From NCBI GenBank assembly GCA_005765155.1, contig VCCP01000004.1, positions 3,596,001-3,660,000 on the forward strand: DNA of 64,000 nucleotides. The letters run 5' to 3'. Of this stretch, positions 37,209 to 48,648 are shown piece after piece (position 1 is the first letter of the stretch; every line of letters starts with the position of its first letter). This stretch comes from Zelopaecilomyces penicillatus. Taxonomy: Eukaryota; Ascomycota; Sordariomycetes; Hypocreales; Pseudodiploosporaceae. The notes beneath the pieces are model-generated. The model did not search any database and was not told where the DNA came from. It worked only from the letters and a program-made list of their open reading frames with translations. The position numbers and the translations under genes were made by a program.

Positions 37209-38885
37209 TTATCCTTTATGAACTCGGCGTTTGCGGAGTTCCTGCTGTGGGAACACATTCTCGCGGCCGTTGAAATCCGGATTCTCCTTGGCGTCGTCGT
37301 TACTGCCAAACATCGCTCTCTCAATACCATTGTTGCCTAGCAAGTAGTCGCCAAAATACTTCATCGCATTGAACATTTCTTCCCCGGTTGGGATAATCTG
37401 CTCCTTTGGGAGAAGGAAGCCGTAACTGCCCGTGTCTCGGAGCTTTATCTGATAGCTAAAATGTGCATCAAGTTCGTGATAAAACCAGTCGATTGCCGAG
37501 CCCCCACCAGATTCAATGCGCGGCCATGGCTGATTGCGGCTTGATTCGGTGACGGCTACAGCACCCTCGCATGCAGATGCGACAGAATATGATTCACCAT
37601 TGGATAAACGGATCGCCTTAGCAATACCCGCTGCTAATTCCTCAAGATTCTCAAGATTGGGGGGCTCAGCGGCGCAAGTGTAGGTATAGGGGAAGAGGAC
37701 TTGCTGTGAATATGAATGAAGATCTAGAAGCCCAACAAACTTGACATTGTGCAATGTTTCGTTATGTGCCCATGCTGCAAGTTGCTTTGCTTCGACCGCC
37801 TGAAACGGTGCCTCCCCGCCATAGCTTTCAGAGCAGGGATCGCTTGCCGACTCGGTCTTATCCCACCCAAAACCAAAAGCATGATCAAGATCGATGCCGT
37901 GGCAGAAACGCAAGCTCGTCTGTTGCCTAGATTTGCGCCAGAGTCGATCCACTTGCCAAGTGTACTCAACACCATCTGGATTGACAACAGGCATGAATAC
38001 AATGTCGAAATGATCAAGCAACTTGGTAATCATGGGTTCCTTGCCGAATGAGGTGATGAAGGACCAAGCCACATAAGTGACAGTGCTAGTCGAAATCCAT
38101 TCCCGGGCGTGCATTCCGCCAGTAACGACGATTGTCTTTCGTGGAGTGTTTGTATCAATCGGGACTGGAACTCCTACTCGAAGGCCGGGTATATCTCGTC
38201 CTTCAAATGATTTCCCCACAGTGATATATTTGACATAGGACGGAAACATGACCTCTAGAAGCCGCATCCAGCGAATGATTACGGGAAGAGGCTGGTAATC
38301 TTGAAAAAAGAGATTGTCGGCGGTGTTAGAAGACTCACGCATCATCCAGGCTGATCCATCTAGATCCGTCAATTCTGGTTTGTCGGTCGAGGGCAGAGAG
38401 CGGAAGACTGCAGATGCCAGGTCGGATATCAAGGTTGAATGGGATGTTTGAAGTGTCTTGGGCAGAAGTCCCATTAGGGGAGCTACCTCATCTGCATGAA
38501 GGCGAACATCAACAAAGTCTTCAGTAAAGGCCCATACATCGAGGAAAAGACGCGCGGCGGCCTCAGCAAGCGCTGCCTCCTCGACTGGGGTGGTGATGTT
38601 AAAACGAAGCACGAGCTCGTTGGTGTGTCTTGATCGTAGGCTGTCTCGCATGAGGTTATGACTTGTGGCTTTGGCTTTGGCTGGATGGCGGCCAAAGAAG
38701 AACTCGACCGTTGCGTCTCGCAGCTTCGTCAAGAAAGGGAACAATTGTGTATTCGTCTTGTGCGTAGGTGCCGCCGGAATACCTTGACGGGTTGTAAAAG
38801 AGGCATGCTGTGGCCCTAGATCGGCTGCTTGAGCTGCTAACCCGAGCAGGAGGAGTGAGGTGATGAGATCGGGTCTCAGCTTCAT
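37209..38885 (-). CDS. ecm14: Ecm14, secreted M14 carboxypeptidase-like pseudoenzyme
   Basis: An intronless frame of 558 residues. It has a signal peptide (1-20, with LLLLGLAAQA), an M14A-type propeptide (about 85-165) and a carboxypeptidase A fold (about 195-520). Zinc ligands are intact: H259 and E262 in MHAREW, and H390 in LLDLHSYSQ. Two catalytic positions are replaced. The substrate-binding Asn-Arg pair reads Asp-His (GIDLDHAF, D334/H335). The general-base Glu is Lys (YQIKLRDTGSYGF, K481). The same substitutions characterise yeast and fungal Ecm14, which is thought to be a non-hydrolytic cell-wall or secretory-pathway protein. The C-terminus is basic and hydrophilic. The replaced residues separate it from true secreted carboxypeptidases. 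Confidence 0.93.
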   Translation of the reverse strand: MKLRPDLITSLLLLGLAAQAADLGPQHASFTTRQGIPAAPTHKTNTQLFPFLTKLRDATVEFFFGRHPAKAKATSHNLMRDSLRSRHTNELVLRFNITTPVEEAALAEAAARLFLDVWAFTEDFVDVRLHADEVAPLMGLLPKTLQTSHSTLISDLASAVFRSLPSTDKPELTDLDGSAWMMRESSNTADNLFFQDYQPLPVIIRWMRLLEVMFPSYVKYITVGKSFEGRDIPGLRVGVPVPIDTNTPRKTIVVTGGMHAREWISTSTVTYVAWSFITSFGKEPMITKLLDHFDIVFMPVVNPDGVEYTWQVDRLWRKSRQQTSLRFCHGIDLDHAFGFGWDKTESASDPCSESYGGEAPFQAVEAKQLAAWAHNETLHNVKFVGLLDLHSYSQQVLFPYTYTCAAEPPNLENLEELAAGIAKAIRLSNGESYSVASACEGAVAVTESSRNQPWPRIESGGGSAIDWFYHELDAHFSYQIKLRDTGSYGFLLPKEQIIPTGEEMFNAMKYFGDYLLGNNGIERAMFGSNDDAKENPDFNGRENVFPQQELRKRRVHKG

Positions 38886-40304
38886 TGTTTGTTGGAATGG
38901 GCTGATCGCCAGTAATAGGAATTCAAGGTCTGGAGGTGGATGGAAAAGAGTTCTCTGTCAACAACCAACCAGTCTGGATCGCTGCCAAAATTCGCAGTCG
39001 GGTGGCAATACCTAGTTGTGGCAATAGGTACGATGGAGGGACTAATGATGTGAAGAGGGAATGGAATGTACGCCGGACTCGCTTCGGTGTTTTCTCATGC
39101 AGTCGTACGTAAGGTACTAATGTAGGTAGGTGGTAATGATACAATATAGACATGCACCCCAGAGGTTGCAGGAACTTGCATCAACTTCCTCCCCGCCGCG
39201 TTAGAGACATCCCTACCTACCAGGTACCGTAGGTACCTATGTATGTTGCTATTTTATTAACTTGTATCTGGGAGAGGTAGTGCCTCCACCGTATCCAGTA
39301 TCTTGCTTGTTGCCTGGTACCTGTAAGAAGTATTAGTACAAGATATCTTGTCTAATTTTAGTAGATAGTACCTGATAGAGAGGTAGATAGCTATCTAGGT
39401 ACCTAAGAGTAGGTTAGGTACTATGTGTATAGTAAGTATCTAGGTATCTGCTACTATCAGATACTCAGCACCTTGGTACTGCTAAAGTAAGTACCTAGGT
39501 ACCTTAGGTATTAAGTAGCTTAGCACCCCCTACTAACTTAGCCGCACAGGTTGCGGGGTTGACAATGCCACAGCAACCCTCAGGTAGGTAGGTAGGTATC
39601 TGTGTTTTGTGAGTACAAGTGGTGCAGTCTCTCTGGAACACTTTCAAAGAAGCCTCAGGTTATACTAATACCTGGACTCTGACTACGGTATTAGACAACC
39701 TGGTTGGAGTTGGCTGGCGTGCGGCGGAGGCGCTAAAGTACGCAGGTAAGGCAGGGCACCAGGCGACCTCACCTTGCAACAACTGCTCTCCATTGGGCAA
39801 AGTTCAGGTTCCGTTCTCCACCCAATAATGCATCCATCGCACAGCCTCAACAGCCTCCTGAGGCGCCAACCTTCCCTGTCTCTTGGTGTTCCCTGCCCCT
39901 CCACTATAGACAATTGGTAGCCCCTGGCTTGCGCAACGAACATGGAGTACCAAGTACGGTACTTGCATTCTCTGCTGAAAGCCCAAGGTCCTATCAATTA
40001 CTGCCCGCGAGGCATCGATGCACGGCCACTTGCCAACGTGTTGACGAAGTGTAGAGACAGATGAAGAAGCAATTTCGCCAGAATAGACAAACTTGCCCTC
40101 GCCATCATCATCATCACCATCGCTCCGCGCCCACGTCCACGTCTGCATCTACATCTGGTCGTAACGATTGCCCAATGCTTCTCCTAGTCCATACACAACA
40201 CAGCTAGGTTCCACTACTTGCAGGACATCTAGAAAGATCGCTTCGCGTCGAGTAGAGCGTTAAGGAGCGCCAACGTATGCATACCATGAGCAACGGTCGT
40301 CATC
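38886..40304. other. Divergent intergenic region rich in TAGGTA words
   Basis: This 1.4-kb region separates the starts of ecm14 (minus) and the Sec7 gene (plus). From about 39205 to 39610 it is packed with TAGGTA/TACCTA words in both orientations (for example GGTACCGTAGGTACCTA near 39222 and GTACCTAGGTACC near 39490). Frames of up to 114 codons occur at 39619-40148 on both strands but show no domain. The last 100 bases before 40305 contain an upstream ATG (40287) in another frame. Confidence 0.4.
39205..39610. repeat. Cluster of TAGGTA/TACCTA words
   Basis: A dense, irregular array of the hexanucleotide TAGGTA and its complement, often extended to the palindrome TAGGTACCTA. The spacing is not a fixed period, so this is a simple-sequence-like enrichment rather than a tandem repeat. 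The same words occur in other intergenic regions of this window, but I noticed none inside genes. Confidence 0.6.
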
Positions 40305-43300
40305 ATGCCTTTCTTACGCCGCCGCGGCAACTTGGCCAGTGAGACCGACATGCGACGCCATAGCAACACCTTCGCACCGTCATCCTCCGAGGATATACCT
40401 GATCTACCAGCTCAACTTCAACCCCGGATATCCGAAACCACTGGCGAGCTTCTGTCCCAGCAACAGAGCCGCGAATCAGCAACAAACCGCCCACGAACTC
40501 CGCCTGTTCAGCAACAGACAAACAAGCATCGACGCTTTTCTGTTCTGAGATTTCGAAATGCATCCGACTCGCAGTTGTCGCTCAGGGCCAAGCAACAGGC
40601 TGAGAGACCACCTCCTGTGCCTAGACGTATTACACCCAAATCCATCTCGCGTTCGTGAATGTGCAAAGCATGTTAACTAACTATACTGCTCAGCTCCTGC
40701 TATCATCACTACCGCACCTACAAACGACATGACCGGCCAGAGGAAGCCGGCGACACGCATGGGATTGGCTTCCAGACTTCGGCGCTCTGTCGACGTGCCT
40801 CGACATGATACATTTTCTGGACATTCCTTGGGTAGTCGCGAAGAAACCCAGCGAAAGTCTTTCACTGAGGATACAGGACGTTCCTCGACAAATGTCCTGG
40901 AAGAGGCCCAGCTTTCAAGGCCGCCTACCCAGGCGACAAACCCTGCTGTTGGTTTAGGCCTTGCCGCCATCGCTCACCGGCAATCCGAGTCTTCTAGATC
41001 CGACGCCAGCTCAACGGAGTGTCCATCACATTGCCCATCCCAACCCAGCCCCGATGCTACCCCCAAGAAGTCACATATCGCACCATTCTTCAAGCTACGG
41101 AGAACAAAAAGGCCCCCGGAGCCCTTGTTTCCCCTGGCACATCTTCAGCATAAGAACATGGGCCTGCCGCCCAGTTCCTCATCAACGTCTCTGGGTGTAG
41201 CCAACACACCTCGTCCGAACTCTGCTCAGAGTACAGGCACTCCTCGTGGTGATAGTGGACAAGCAGCGCTTTCGGGGCCAGCCGCTGCTTTCTTCGCTTC
41301 AGGAAATGGTCCTCGCTCTGGCCATTCTTCACCCACTCGAGCCAGCGCACTGAGAGGAAGATCGTCGACCATGAGCTCGCTTGGTAGAGATTCAACCGAT
41401 GATCATCTCCTCCCCCCTACATCGCGGACATCCACATCAACCGGTCGGAAAAGCTTTGGGGATCTTTTGGGTTTGAGTCGTCTACGACAAAATTCTGAGC
41501 TTAGCCGCCAAGGATCCTTGACACCTGCCACACCAGGATCCATCGGGTCCAAAAGCAATTCACTGCAGCTTCCTAGAGACTCGGTGATTCTCCCAGAACG
41601 TATCGATGACGAATCGCCATCTAATTACGTAGCCCGCTTGGAAGATGTAATAGGCCGAGGCATCATAGCAGCTGCCTTATGCAAAGGTACTGATCCTTTT
41701 TCGGCAGCAGCCTTAAGGAGTTATATGCGTACTTTCAGCTTCTTTGGCGATCCAATGGATATGTCTATTCGAAAACTCCTAATGGAGGCAGAATTGCCTA
41801 AAGAAACACAACAGATAGATCGATGCCTACAGGCGTTTGCGAACCGCTATCATGAATGCAATCCGGGCATATATTCCTCACCCGACCAGGCATACTTCAT
41901 CGCTTTCTCTCTTCTCATTCTTCACACCGACGTATTTAATAAAAATAACAAGCACAAAATGCAGAAGGCCGATTATCTGAAAAACACTCGAGGGGAGGGC
42001 ATATATGACGAAATTCTCGAGTGCTTTTATGACAATATCTGCTACACACCTTTTATTCATGTTGAGGATGACCTTGACTCTAGCAGCGAACGATTCACTG
42101 GTAGTAAGTCCAGGCGCAAACAGCTTATCCCAGGAGCTGCCGGCGATGTTGCCAAACGGGCTTATAAAGAGCCAATTGATCCCTACACCCTAATTTTGGA
42201 TGGAAACCTTGATGTACTGAGGCCAAACCTCAAGGATGCAATGCCTCTGGAAGATCACTATAGCTATCTTGGCTCTGCCAAATCACTGAACCTCAAGGAT
42301 CTTCAAAAAACATTTTTTAGGACAGGGGTCCTTCAAATTGTGTCTGCCAGGTCTCGACCGGATGCTTTCATGACCGACCAGACTTTAACCAACCCTGATG
42401 ATGCACACCCTGGTATAGTCGATATTAAAATCACCAAAGTCGGACTTCTGTGGAGAAAAGACCCTAAAAGGAGAAAAACACGCTCTCCATGGCAGGAATG
42501 GGGAGTTATACTGACAGGTGCCCAGTTATATTTCTTCCGAAATACCAGTTGGGTTAAAAGTCTCATGCATCAATACGAAAACCACATCAAAGGAGGCCAT
42601 GATGGAATACCAATCACGTTCAAACCACCTCTTGAAGAGTTCAAGCCTGACGCACTCATGTCTACTTATGCAGCTGTTGCGCTTCTTGACAAGTCTTACA
42701 AGAAGCATAAGCATGCGTTTGTCTATGTCAGACAGGGCGGGCTGGATGAAGTGTTGCTAGCTGACGATGAAGATGAGCTCAACGATTGGCTGGCTAAGCT
42801 CAACTATGCTGCCGCTTTTCGAACATCTGGAGCGAGAATGCGCGGGGTTACCGGGGCTCACTATGATGGCCAGGGCCGACGAGGTATGAGGCGACTGGAC
42901 AGTTCTGACGCGTCACATCTTATCCAAACACCCACTGGCCCAGTATCTATTGTACGTGGTCAGATAGACCACAAGATGGCCGAAGATATTCAAACGGCAA
43001 GACGTGATGTCATGCGACAAAAAATTCATGAAGCGGATCGGAAGATAGAGGAGTTTAAAAAGGCAGTGGAGGAGCAACTTAAAAACGCCCGTCACCTCCA
43101 GATCATGGCACCAATTCAGCCCAGAACGCGAGACCAACTCCTCTCAGCTGCAGGCCGTATGTCCGCCCAGCTAAAATGGACGTATATGGAGATGTGGCGG
43201 GAGAGATGTCATCGCGATATCCTTTCACAAGATCTTGAAGAAGATTTCCCAACAAATGATCCTGACTCGCCAGTCAAAAAGCTCACACATAATGAGACGC

Positions 43301-44637
43301 CTTTATCGCCAACACCACAAACAGTCACAACGACACGCAGCGAATCTAACAATAGGCAACAAGGTGAGCCCGAGTTACTCCCATCTACTCTTATAGATAC
43401 ATGTACTACTGCCTCCGAAAATTCTCACGAGGGAGCGCCTATGTCGGCGGCACCGCTTATGCAGGCGTCTCAAGTAGGCCCCCCGAGTTTTGCTGAACAA
43501 CCACTGGATTCACGCGATCCCTCTCATTCAAGGTCTGATAATACAAGTATTCGGCATGGGTCAATATCCAGTGTAACTGCCTCATCTGTGCAATCACCAG
43601 CATCTCCTCTCCAAACTAGACCGGCAGCGTCACGAGATGGCGATCGCGATGACGTATCGTCATTGAATGGACCGAGTCATACTCAGGAGGAAGTTGATGC
43701 GGATGAACGTCAGTTCTTAATGAAAGCGGGATTGCTAGATGCTAGATCTAACAGAGACCCCTCCGAGAAAGCTTCAATCTCAAACCCAACTGATTTTGTT
43801 GAATATGCAACCTCTTCAGATCGCGACAAATTTGAGAGGAGCAAGATTCGACGTAGTCTTCAACGCACGCTTCGAGAAGGTGCTGGTCATCTATCTCATC
43901 ATCGCAGTAAAAAGGGTAAAGAGATTCCCTTAACCAGTACCGCGGATGATGTAGTGCGCGACAGCACTCTTGCGAGGGGCACTGGTAGTTTTGTTGTTCA
44001 CGGGAAAAAGGCTTCAGTTATCAAACTTGGTACTGAGTTGCAGAGCATGTCAAATGAGGAACATATTCTTGCAAGAAAACAAACACAGCAGCAGCAGCAC
44101 CCACAGCCACAGCCACAGAGTAGTCAACGGCAATCTTCTATTTATAGCAGCGGTCAAGATGATGATGATCTTTCCGTTGTAAATACCCCCGTCGAATCAT
44201 ATGAGTTCCACGAACGTCGAGAATCAGCAGCAAGCACCAACACTGCTACAGCACGCAGTTTTCGGGAACTCCATCGACGGTACTCAACGGCTCAGGCTGC
44301 AAGGAGTGTCTCCGCCGGCGGGAGATTAGCTATTCCTTCCGATGGTGAGAGTGAGGCCGCCGTTAGCTTCTGTGATGGTCGAAGATCACCTCTTCCTCCC
44401 ATTGAGACGCAGGGGGGCGAGAAAGAATATATACAAAGCAGACGCGCTATACGACATGACGATGACGACGACGACGGCGAACTAAGGGTGAATGGGAAGC
44501 CCCCGGGCTTGGAGTATGATCAGGATGGCGAACTGCGGCCCTGGAAACATGGCTTAGACTCAGATGAAGAAGAATCTGCAGACACCCTCGAACCAGAACA
44601 AGTGAGAAACCAACCGATTCAGTCAGTTAATACCTGA
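40305..44637 (+). CDS. Sec7-PH domain ARF guanine nucleotide exchange factor
   Basis: An exchange factor that loads GTP on ARF GTPases at Golgi, endosome or plasma membrane. There are two exons. The second starts at 40694. For the first I prefer an end at 40626 (donor GTATTA, 67-base intron), giving about 1421 residues. A donor at 40651 also keeps the frame but leaves a 43-base intron. The N-terminal 400 residues are Ser/Pro-rich and disordered. The Sec7 domain (about 411-560) has MDMSIRKLLMEAELPKETQQ, with the catalytic Glu finger near 478, and FSLLILHTDVFN. A PH domain (about 690-820) starts GLLWRKDPKRRKTRSPW. A coiled segment follows, then a long disordered tail with Gln/Pro and Asp runs. 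Sec7 followed by PH resembles Syt1/Yel1 of yeast and EFA6 of animals; large Golgi Sec7 and GBF1 types lack this PH domain. Confidence 0.9.
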
Positions 44638-45095
44638 CAGATGATATCAGAACCCCCTTATGTCTTTTATTATGCCTGTGCAAATATGTATGTGTATTTA
44701 GCGATTTTAACTGGACTGGATGGGTGCAGACAAAGGGGAAAGGACATGAGGTTGCATTTGGGCATCGGACGTTGTACTGGAAAACTACACCTGTGTTTAG
44801 TTGGTTTGATTTATCATTTCCCTCTCTCCATGACGGGTATGGTAAGGGGCTGGTCTTTTCCGAAACCATCATATATCACGCCGCAGCCATAAGTTGCTAT
44901 AAGTTAGATTTTGGCCTGATTCTTTTTAATGATCGTTCATTCAAGGGTTGATTCGCATTTTTTCGGGGCCGTTGCGCTTCTACACATAGCTTGTTCTTAT
45001 TCATATAATGAAGCTCAAAATTTGGAACCACGCCTCCTTTATGTACTATTAACTTAAGGAGTGGGGAAACGCTACCCAGTCTCCGCTTGAGTTAT
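44638..45095. other. Convergent 3' intergenic region
   Basis: Lies between the stops of the Sec7 gene (plus) and srp72 (minus). It presumably contains both 3' ends. No gene or repeat is seen. Confidence 0.4.
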
Positions 45096-47115
45096 CTACT
45101 TCTTCGCCTTCTTCTTCTTCTTGGATGCGTTGGTAGAAGGTGCTTTCTCCACCTTGACTCCTCCACCACCCACCAGTTCCAGTGTCTCCTCATTTCGCAC
45201 AATGCCTCCCTGTGTTGCTTCGCTAGCTTTCTTTTTCCCCTTCTTGCCCTTGGGTCGATATGAGGATCGATCGCGCAACGGGAGCCAGCGCTCTGGGTCT
45301 GGAACTTTCCCCTCAACATAGTTTTTGGGCAACTTTCTTCTCCTGCGCTTCTTCATCGCTCTCCCGCTAGCATCATCGGCTGCCAGTCGCTTTCTGGAGG
45401 CGACACCGCTTGGGGCAGCCGCTACACCTGCCGCAACTAGCTCACCTACATCCAAACCCCAAACAAGGTCTTCGACGGGTGGAAGACTCTCAACGCATTG
45501 ACGAGTTTTTAATGGATTTGATGCCGCGTATGCTGCAACCAGTCCGGCCGATGTGATATCAGTATTACGCTGCTCCTCCACCAGCTTCTGAAACGCTGAT
45601 CCAGCCAATGAAAGATCTTCTGGGTTTGGTGATCGCATGAGTTCAACGCCAATCTCCTGCAGTAGTGATGCAGCAAACCCAGATGGGCGGTCGTGCCAAT
45701 GCTGTGCCGCTTTGACGAGCTCCGTCCTAGCCAAGGATTCTCGTTGTTGTGTGCGCATCAACGAGACCACCAACGCCACCAATCCAGGACTGAAACGAAC
45801 ATCTCTGTCTGCAATCTCGTCAGACCGCTCTAGACGGCTGAGAAATGACTCGAGCTTGGACAACGCGGCGCCAACATGACCTTGCTGCAAGTGAAACTGA
45901 ACAAGTGTGAGAATCAGCCCGACATCGTTCGGACGCTTGCTAGATAAGGCCAAGAGACTACGAAGAGCCTCCTTGCCAACTGAGCCATGGATCTCAGCAG
46001 CGGCATTGATAACTGAGATTACATTGATATCAGATTTCATTGTGGGATGTCGTTCGCTGGCCAGTATCTTTTGCGTCCGATCCTTGGTGCCGCGAATTTT
46101 ATAAGCCTCCATGTCAATGAGGATACTGTTTCGGGCAAGCGTATTGGATTGGTAGCTGAACAACTTTGAATCAAGTTTTGCTGGTGTCAGAGATGCTGCT
46201 TTTCGCTGTCGCAGAAATGGATTCGAGGACGCCTCTAATGCCAATAGATTGTTCTGTGCTATAACAGCAAAGTCGGGGCCATCACTATCCCTACACCCAC
46301 GTCATCGAGTTAGTTATTAAGCCAAATAAAGAAGAAGAAGAAGAAGAAACGATCAAGTCCTGGAAGAAAACGTACGCTTTTGCGCCTAGTGATTGATAAA
46401 TTTCCAACGCAGCTTGGCGATTGCCCATCTTGGCATACACATAGGCCAACTGTGCACGAATAGGACGTAGCTCAGCCACTCGTTCGTCGTCTTCAAGTTC
46501 ATCCGAGTTATTGCAAAGCACAATGGCACGGTCTAAGAGTGATACGGCAGATTCAAAACCCCCCCTGGCAATCTCAGAACATGCTAAATTGAAACATAAC
46601 TCAAATGCCTCGAGTTGTCCTTGCTGGGCAGTTGGGGTGGAATAAGCAAAGCTGTGCCATTTAGACTGTGCGACTGCAGCCATGCTGTTGATTTTCAAGT
46701 CGTTTTCTTCGTTTGAGGGATCAACGTCGAGAAACTTGCTGTAGATGGCTTCGGCTTCACTGAATCTCTCAGCTCGATAGGCGACTTGCGCTGCGACATG
46801 GCGTAGACTTCTTTTTTCTAAACCAACAGCTTTTATGACAGAGGCAGCTTCGTCCAGCTGGCCAGTCTTGTAAAGGGCATACGCCTTTTCGAGAACACAA
46901 CTGGCCTGAAACTTGATACCATCGTCGGCTATGACGCGCAAGGCGTCCTCAAAACGGTCGAGCTTCAGCAGGGCGACCACTTTGGTGAGCTTGGCTATGT
47001 CATCGTTCTTGTTTGCCTTGAGAGCTGCATTGGAAGCCTTCAGAATTTCGTCATGGTCTTCTATCTCAGTAGCGCGCAGCAATGCGCTGAGGGAAGCGCG
47101 GGGATCTTGAGGCAT
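45096..47115 (-). CDS. srp72: Signal recognition particle subunit SRP72
   Basis: The TPR scaffold of the signal recognition particle, which pairs with SRP68 on SRP RNA. Exons in transcript order are 47115-46376 and 46290-45096, giving 644 residues. The junction reads LGAKA|DSDGPDFAVIAQNN. The N-terminal three quarters form TPR-like helices (for example AYALYKTGQLDEAASVI and ALSKLESFLSRLE). The C-terminus has the SRP72 RNA-binding motif PDPERWLPLRDRSSYRPKGK, preceded by a basic KKRRRRKLPKNY stretch, and ends in a Lys-rich tail (SKKKKKAKK). The RNA-binding motif identifies the family. It faces the 3' end of the Sec7 gene and reads away from the NCBP3-like gene. Confidence 0.94.
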
Positions 47116-47510
47116 GGTGTGTTGCGATGAATCTGGCTCATATGACGTGGTGCATCGTTGAGTGCAGTCGTGCGGGGGAGTTGACGGAGGCGGCGTAACG
47201 GCAGTGACGGCGCGGCCCTGCGTCTAGATCCGAGTGCTTTCAACCCGAAAATCGGCTTGGACGACACTTCACTTTTAGACGCGAGAAAGACAGATTGCGT
47301 AGAGGAGAAGAACGGAGTGAGCTGGTGGAGAACAGTTGGCTGGCGGTGATGATACCGGTTTCAATGTCTGTGGGTGGTTTTTTTCTAAATCGCGGGGCTA
47401 TGACTACATTGTCTGTAGGTACCTACCTATCTAACATAGGTAGTATCCGCTATGGCACTGTAAAGATGGTAGACAATAGGCATCTGGTATTAGGCGTATA
47501 TGTATTATAT
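47116..47510. promoter_or_regulatory. srp72 upstream region
   Basis: About 400 bases of normal GC content before the minus-strand srp72 start. It includes a GTAGGTACCTACCTA word near 47416. It then passes abruptly into AT-rich DNA. Confidence 0.35.
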
Positions 47511-47990
47511 ATAGTGGGATTAATTCAAATTTAGCTATATTATATAAATTCTATTATTATATTTAGTTTTTATAGGTATATGATTTTAAAAATAAATGCC
47601 TTTAAATTATAAAAATATAATAATAAAATAAAATTAAAAAAATCAGAAGTTAATTATTATTATAGAAAAAAATCAAATTTATATATTTAATAATAGGTCT
47701 GAGATTATCTTTATCTACTCACTCAACTTCAGTAAAGACATCTTAATAGCCTGCTATATACAGAGTAGAGTAAAGTAAAGAGTGCCTTTCTATAAGCGCT
47801 GACTAATATAATATAGTATATAGCATCTATAATACTTTAGGAAACTTTAATAATTTTATTAATAATTTGATAAAACAGTTTTGATCTCTTTAATAAAATA
47901 ATCTATAACTAAATTAGTATAATTTACTTTTAGCTTATCATATTTAAAAAAAAAAAAACCATTATTAGATTTTAAAAATATATTTCTATC
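47511..47990. repeat. Short AT-rich block
   Basis: About 480 bases of AT-rich, RIP-like sequence between two gene promoters, with A-runs near 47946-47958. No element type is recognisable. Confidence 0.55.
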
Positions 47991-48648
47991 AGGGTGCTCT
48001 TGTTGACTGAGCTGGCACCGGCGGTGTAAGTTTTCCCTCCATTAGCAACCAAGGTTCTGGTAGTGCATCTCCTGGAACTGTGACGGGGTGGGGGAAGACC
48101 CTGGTTCGGCTGTTTAGAAGGAGGACCAGAACAGTGACCAGCTCAGCCACTAAGTCCACACAAAGTCGACCAACACTGCCATTGGCCTCTTCAAATCATT
48201 TAGGAATTGGATAAAATAGGAGTGTAAATTGAGCTTGCACGAGATAGGAGAGCAGCCCCATTGCACTGTTTTGGTTGGTTTAGTGCGTGAAGCGTGAAAC
48301 GGTCTGGGGTGAATGACTCTGTGCAACACCTGACCCGGTCCTTGACCTTGGCTTAGTTGCTGCCGCGTTTCTTGCCGACTCTAACAAGACACGCACATAT
48401 ATCAACTCCCCACCTCTCTTTCCTGCTTTCTGGGCCTTGACATTCTCCGCGCTCATACACCAAACTTCACCTTTATCATTGGTAATTTCATCATTCTTAT
48501 TCACTTATTCGTCAATTTCTCCAACGCCTTCCGCCGCCGCTGTCACCGCCTATGTCAGCGTGCGCAAATTGTACGCTGGAATGCACATGTGGTCTACTCT
48601 GCACAACATCTTTCGTCTATAGGGATTCAGCTCGCTGCTTAACTCAAA
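47991..48648 (+). promoter_or_regulatory. Upstream region of the NCBP3-like gene
   Basis: Ordinary composition. It includes a nine-base inverted pair CTGAGCTGG / CCAGCTCAG (48007-48015 and 48138-48146). Toward the gene it becomes a C/T-rich leader (CTCCCCACCTCTCTTTCCTGC near 48405). No coding frame is supported. Confidence 0.35.

Noticed and set aside
39804..40148. Minus-strand frame of 114 codons upstream of the Sec7 gene
   Set aside because: It has no recognisable domain, and overlapping frames of similar size lie on the same and opposite strands. It sits in a promoter-type region.
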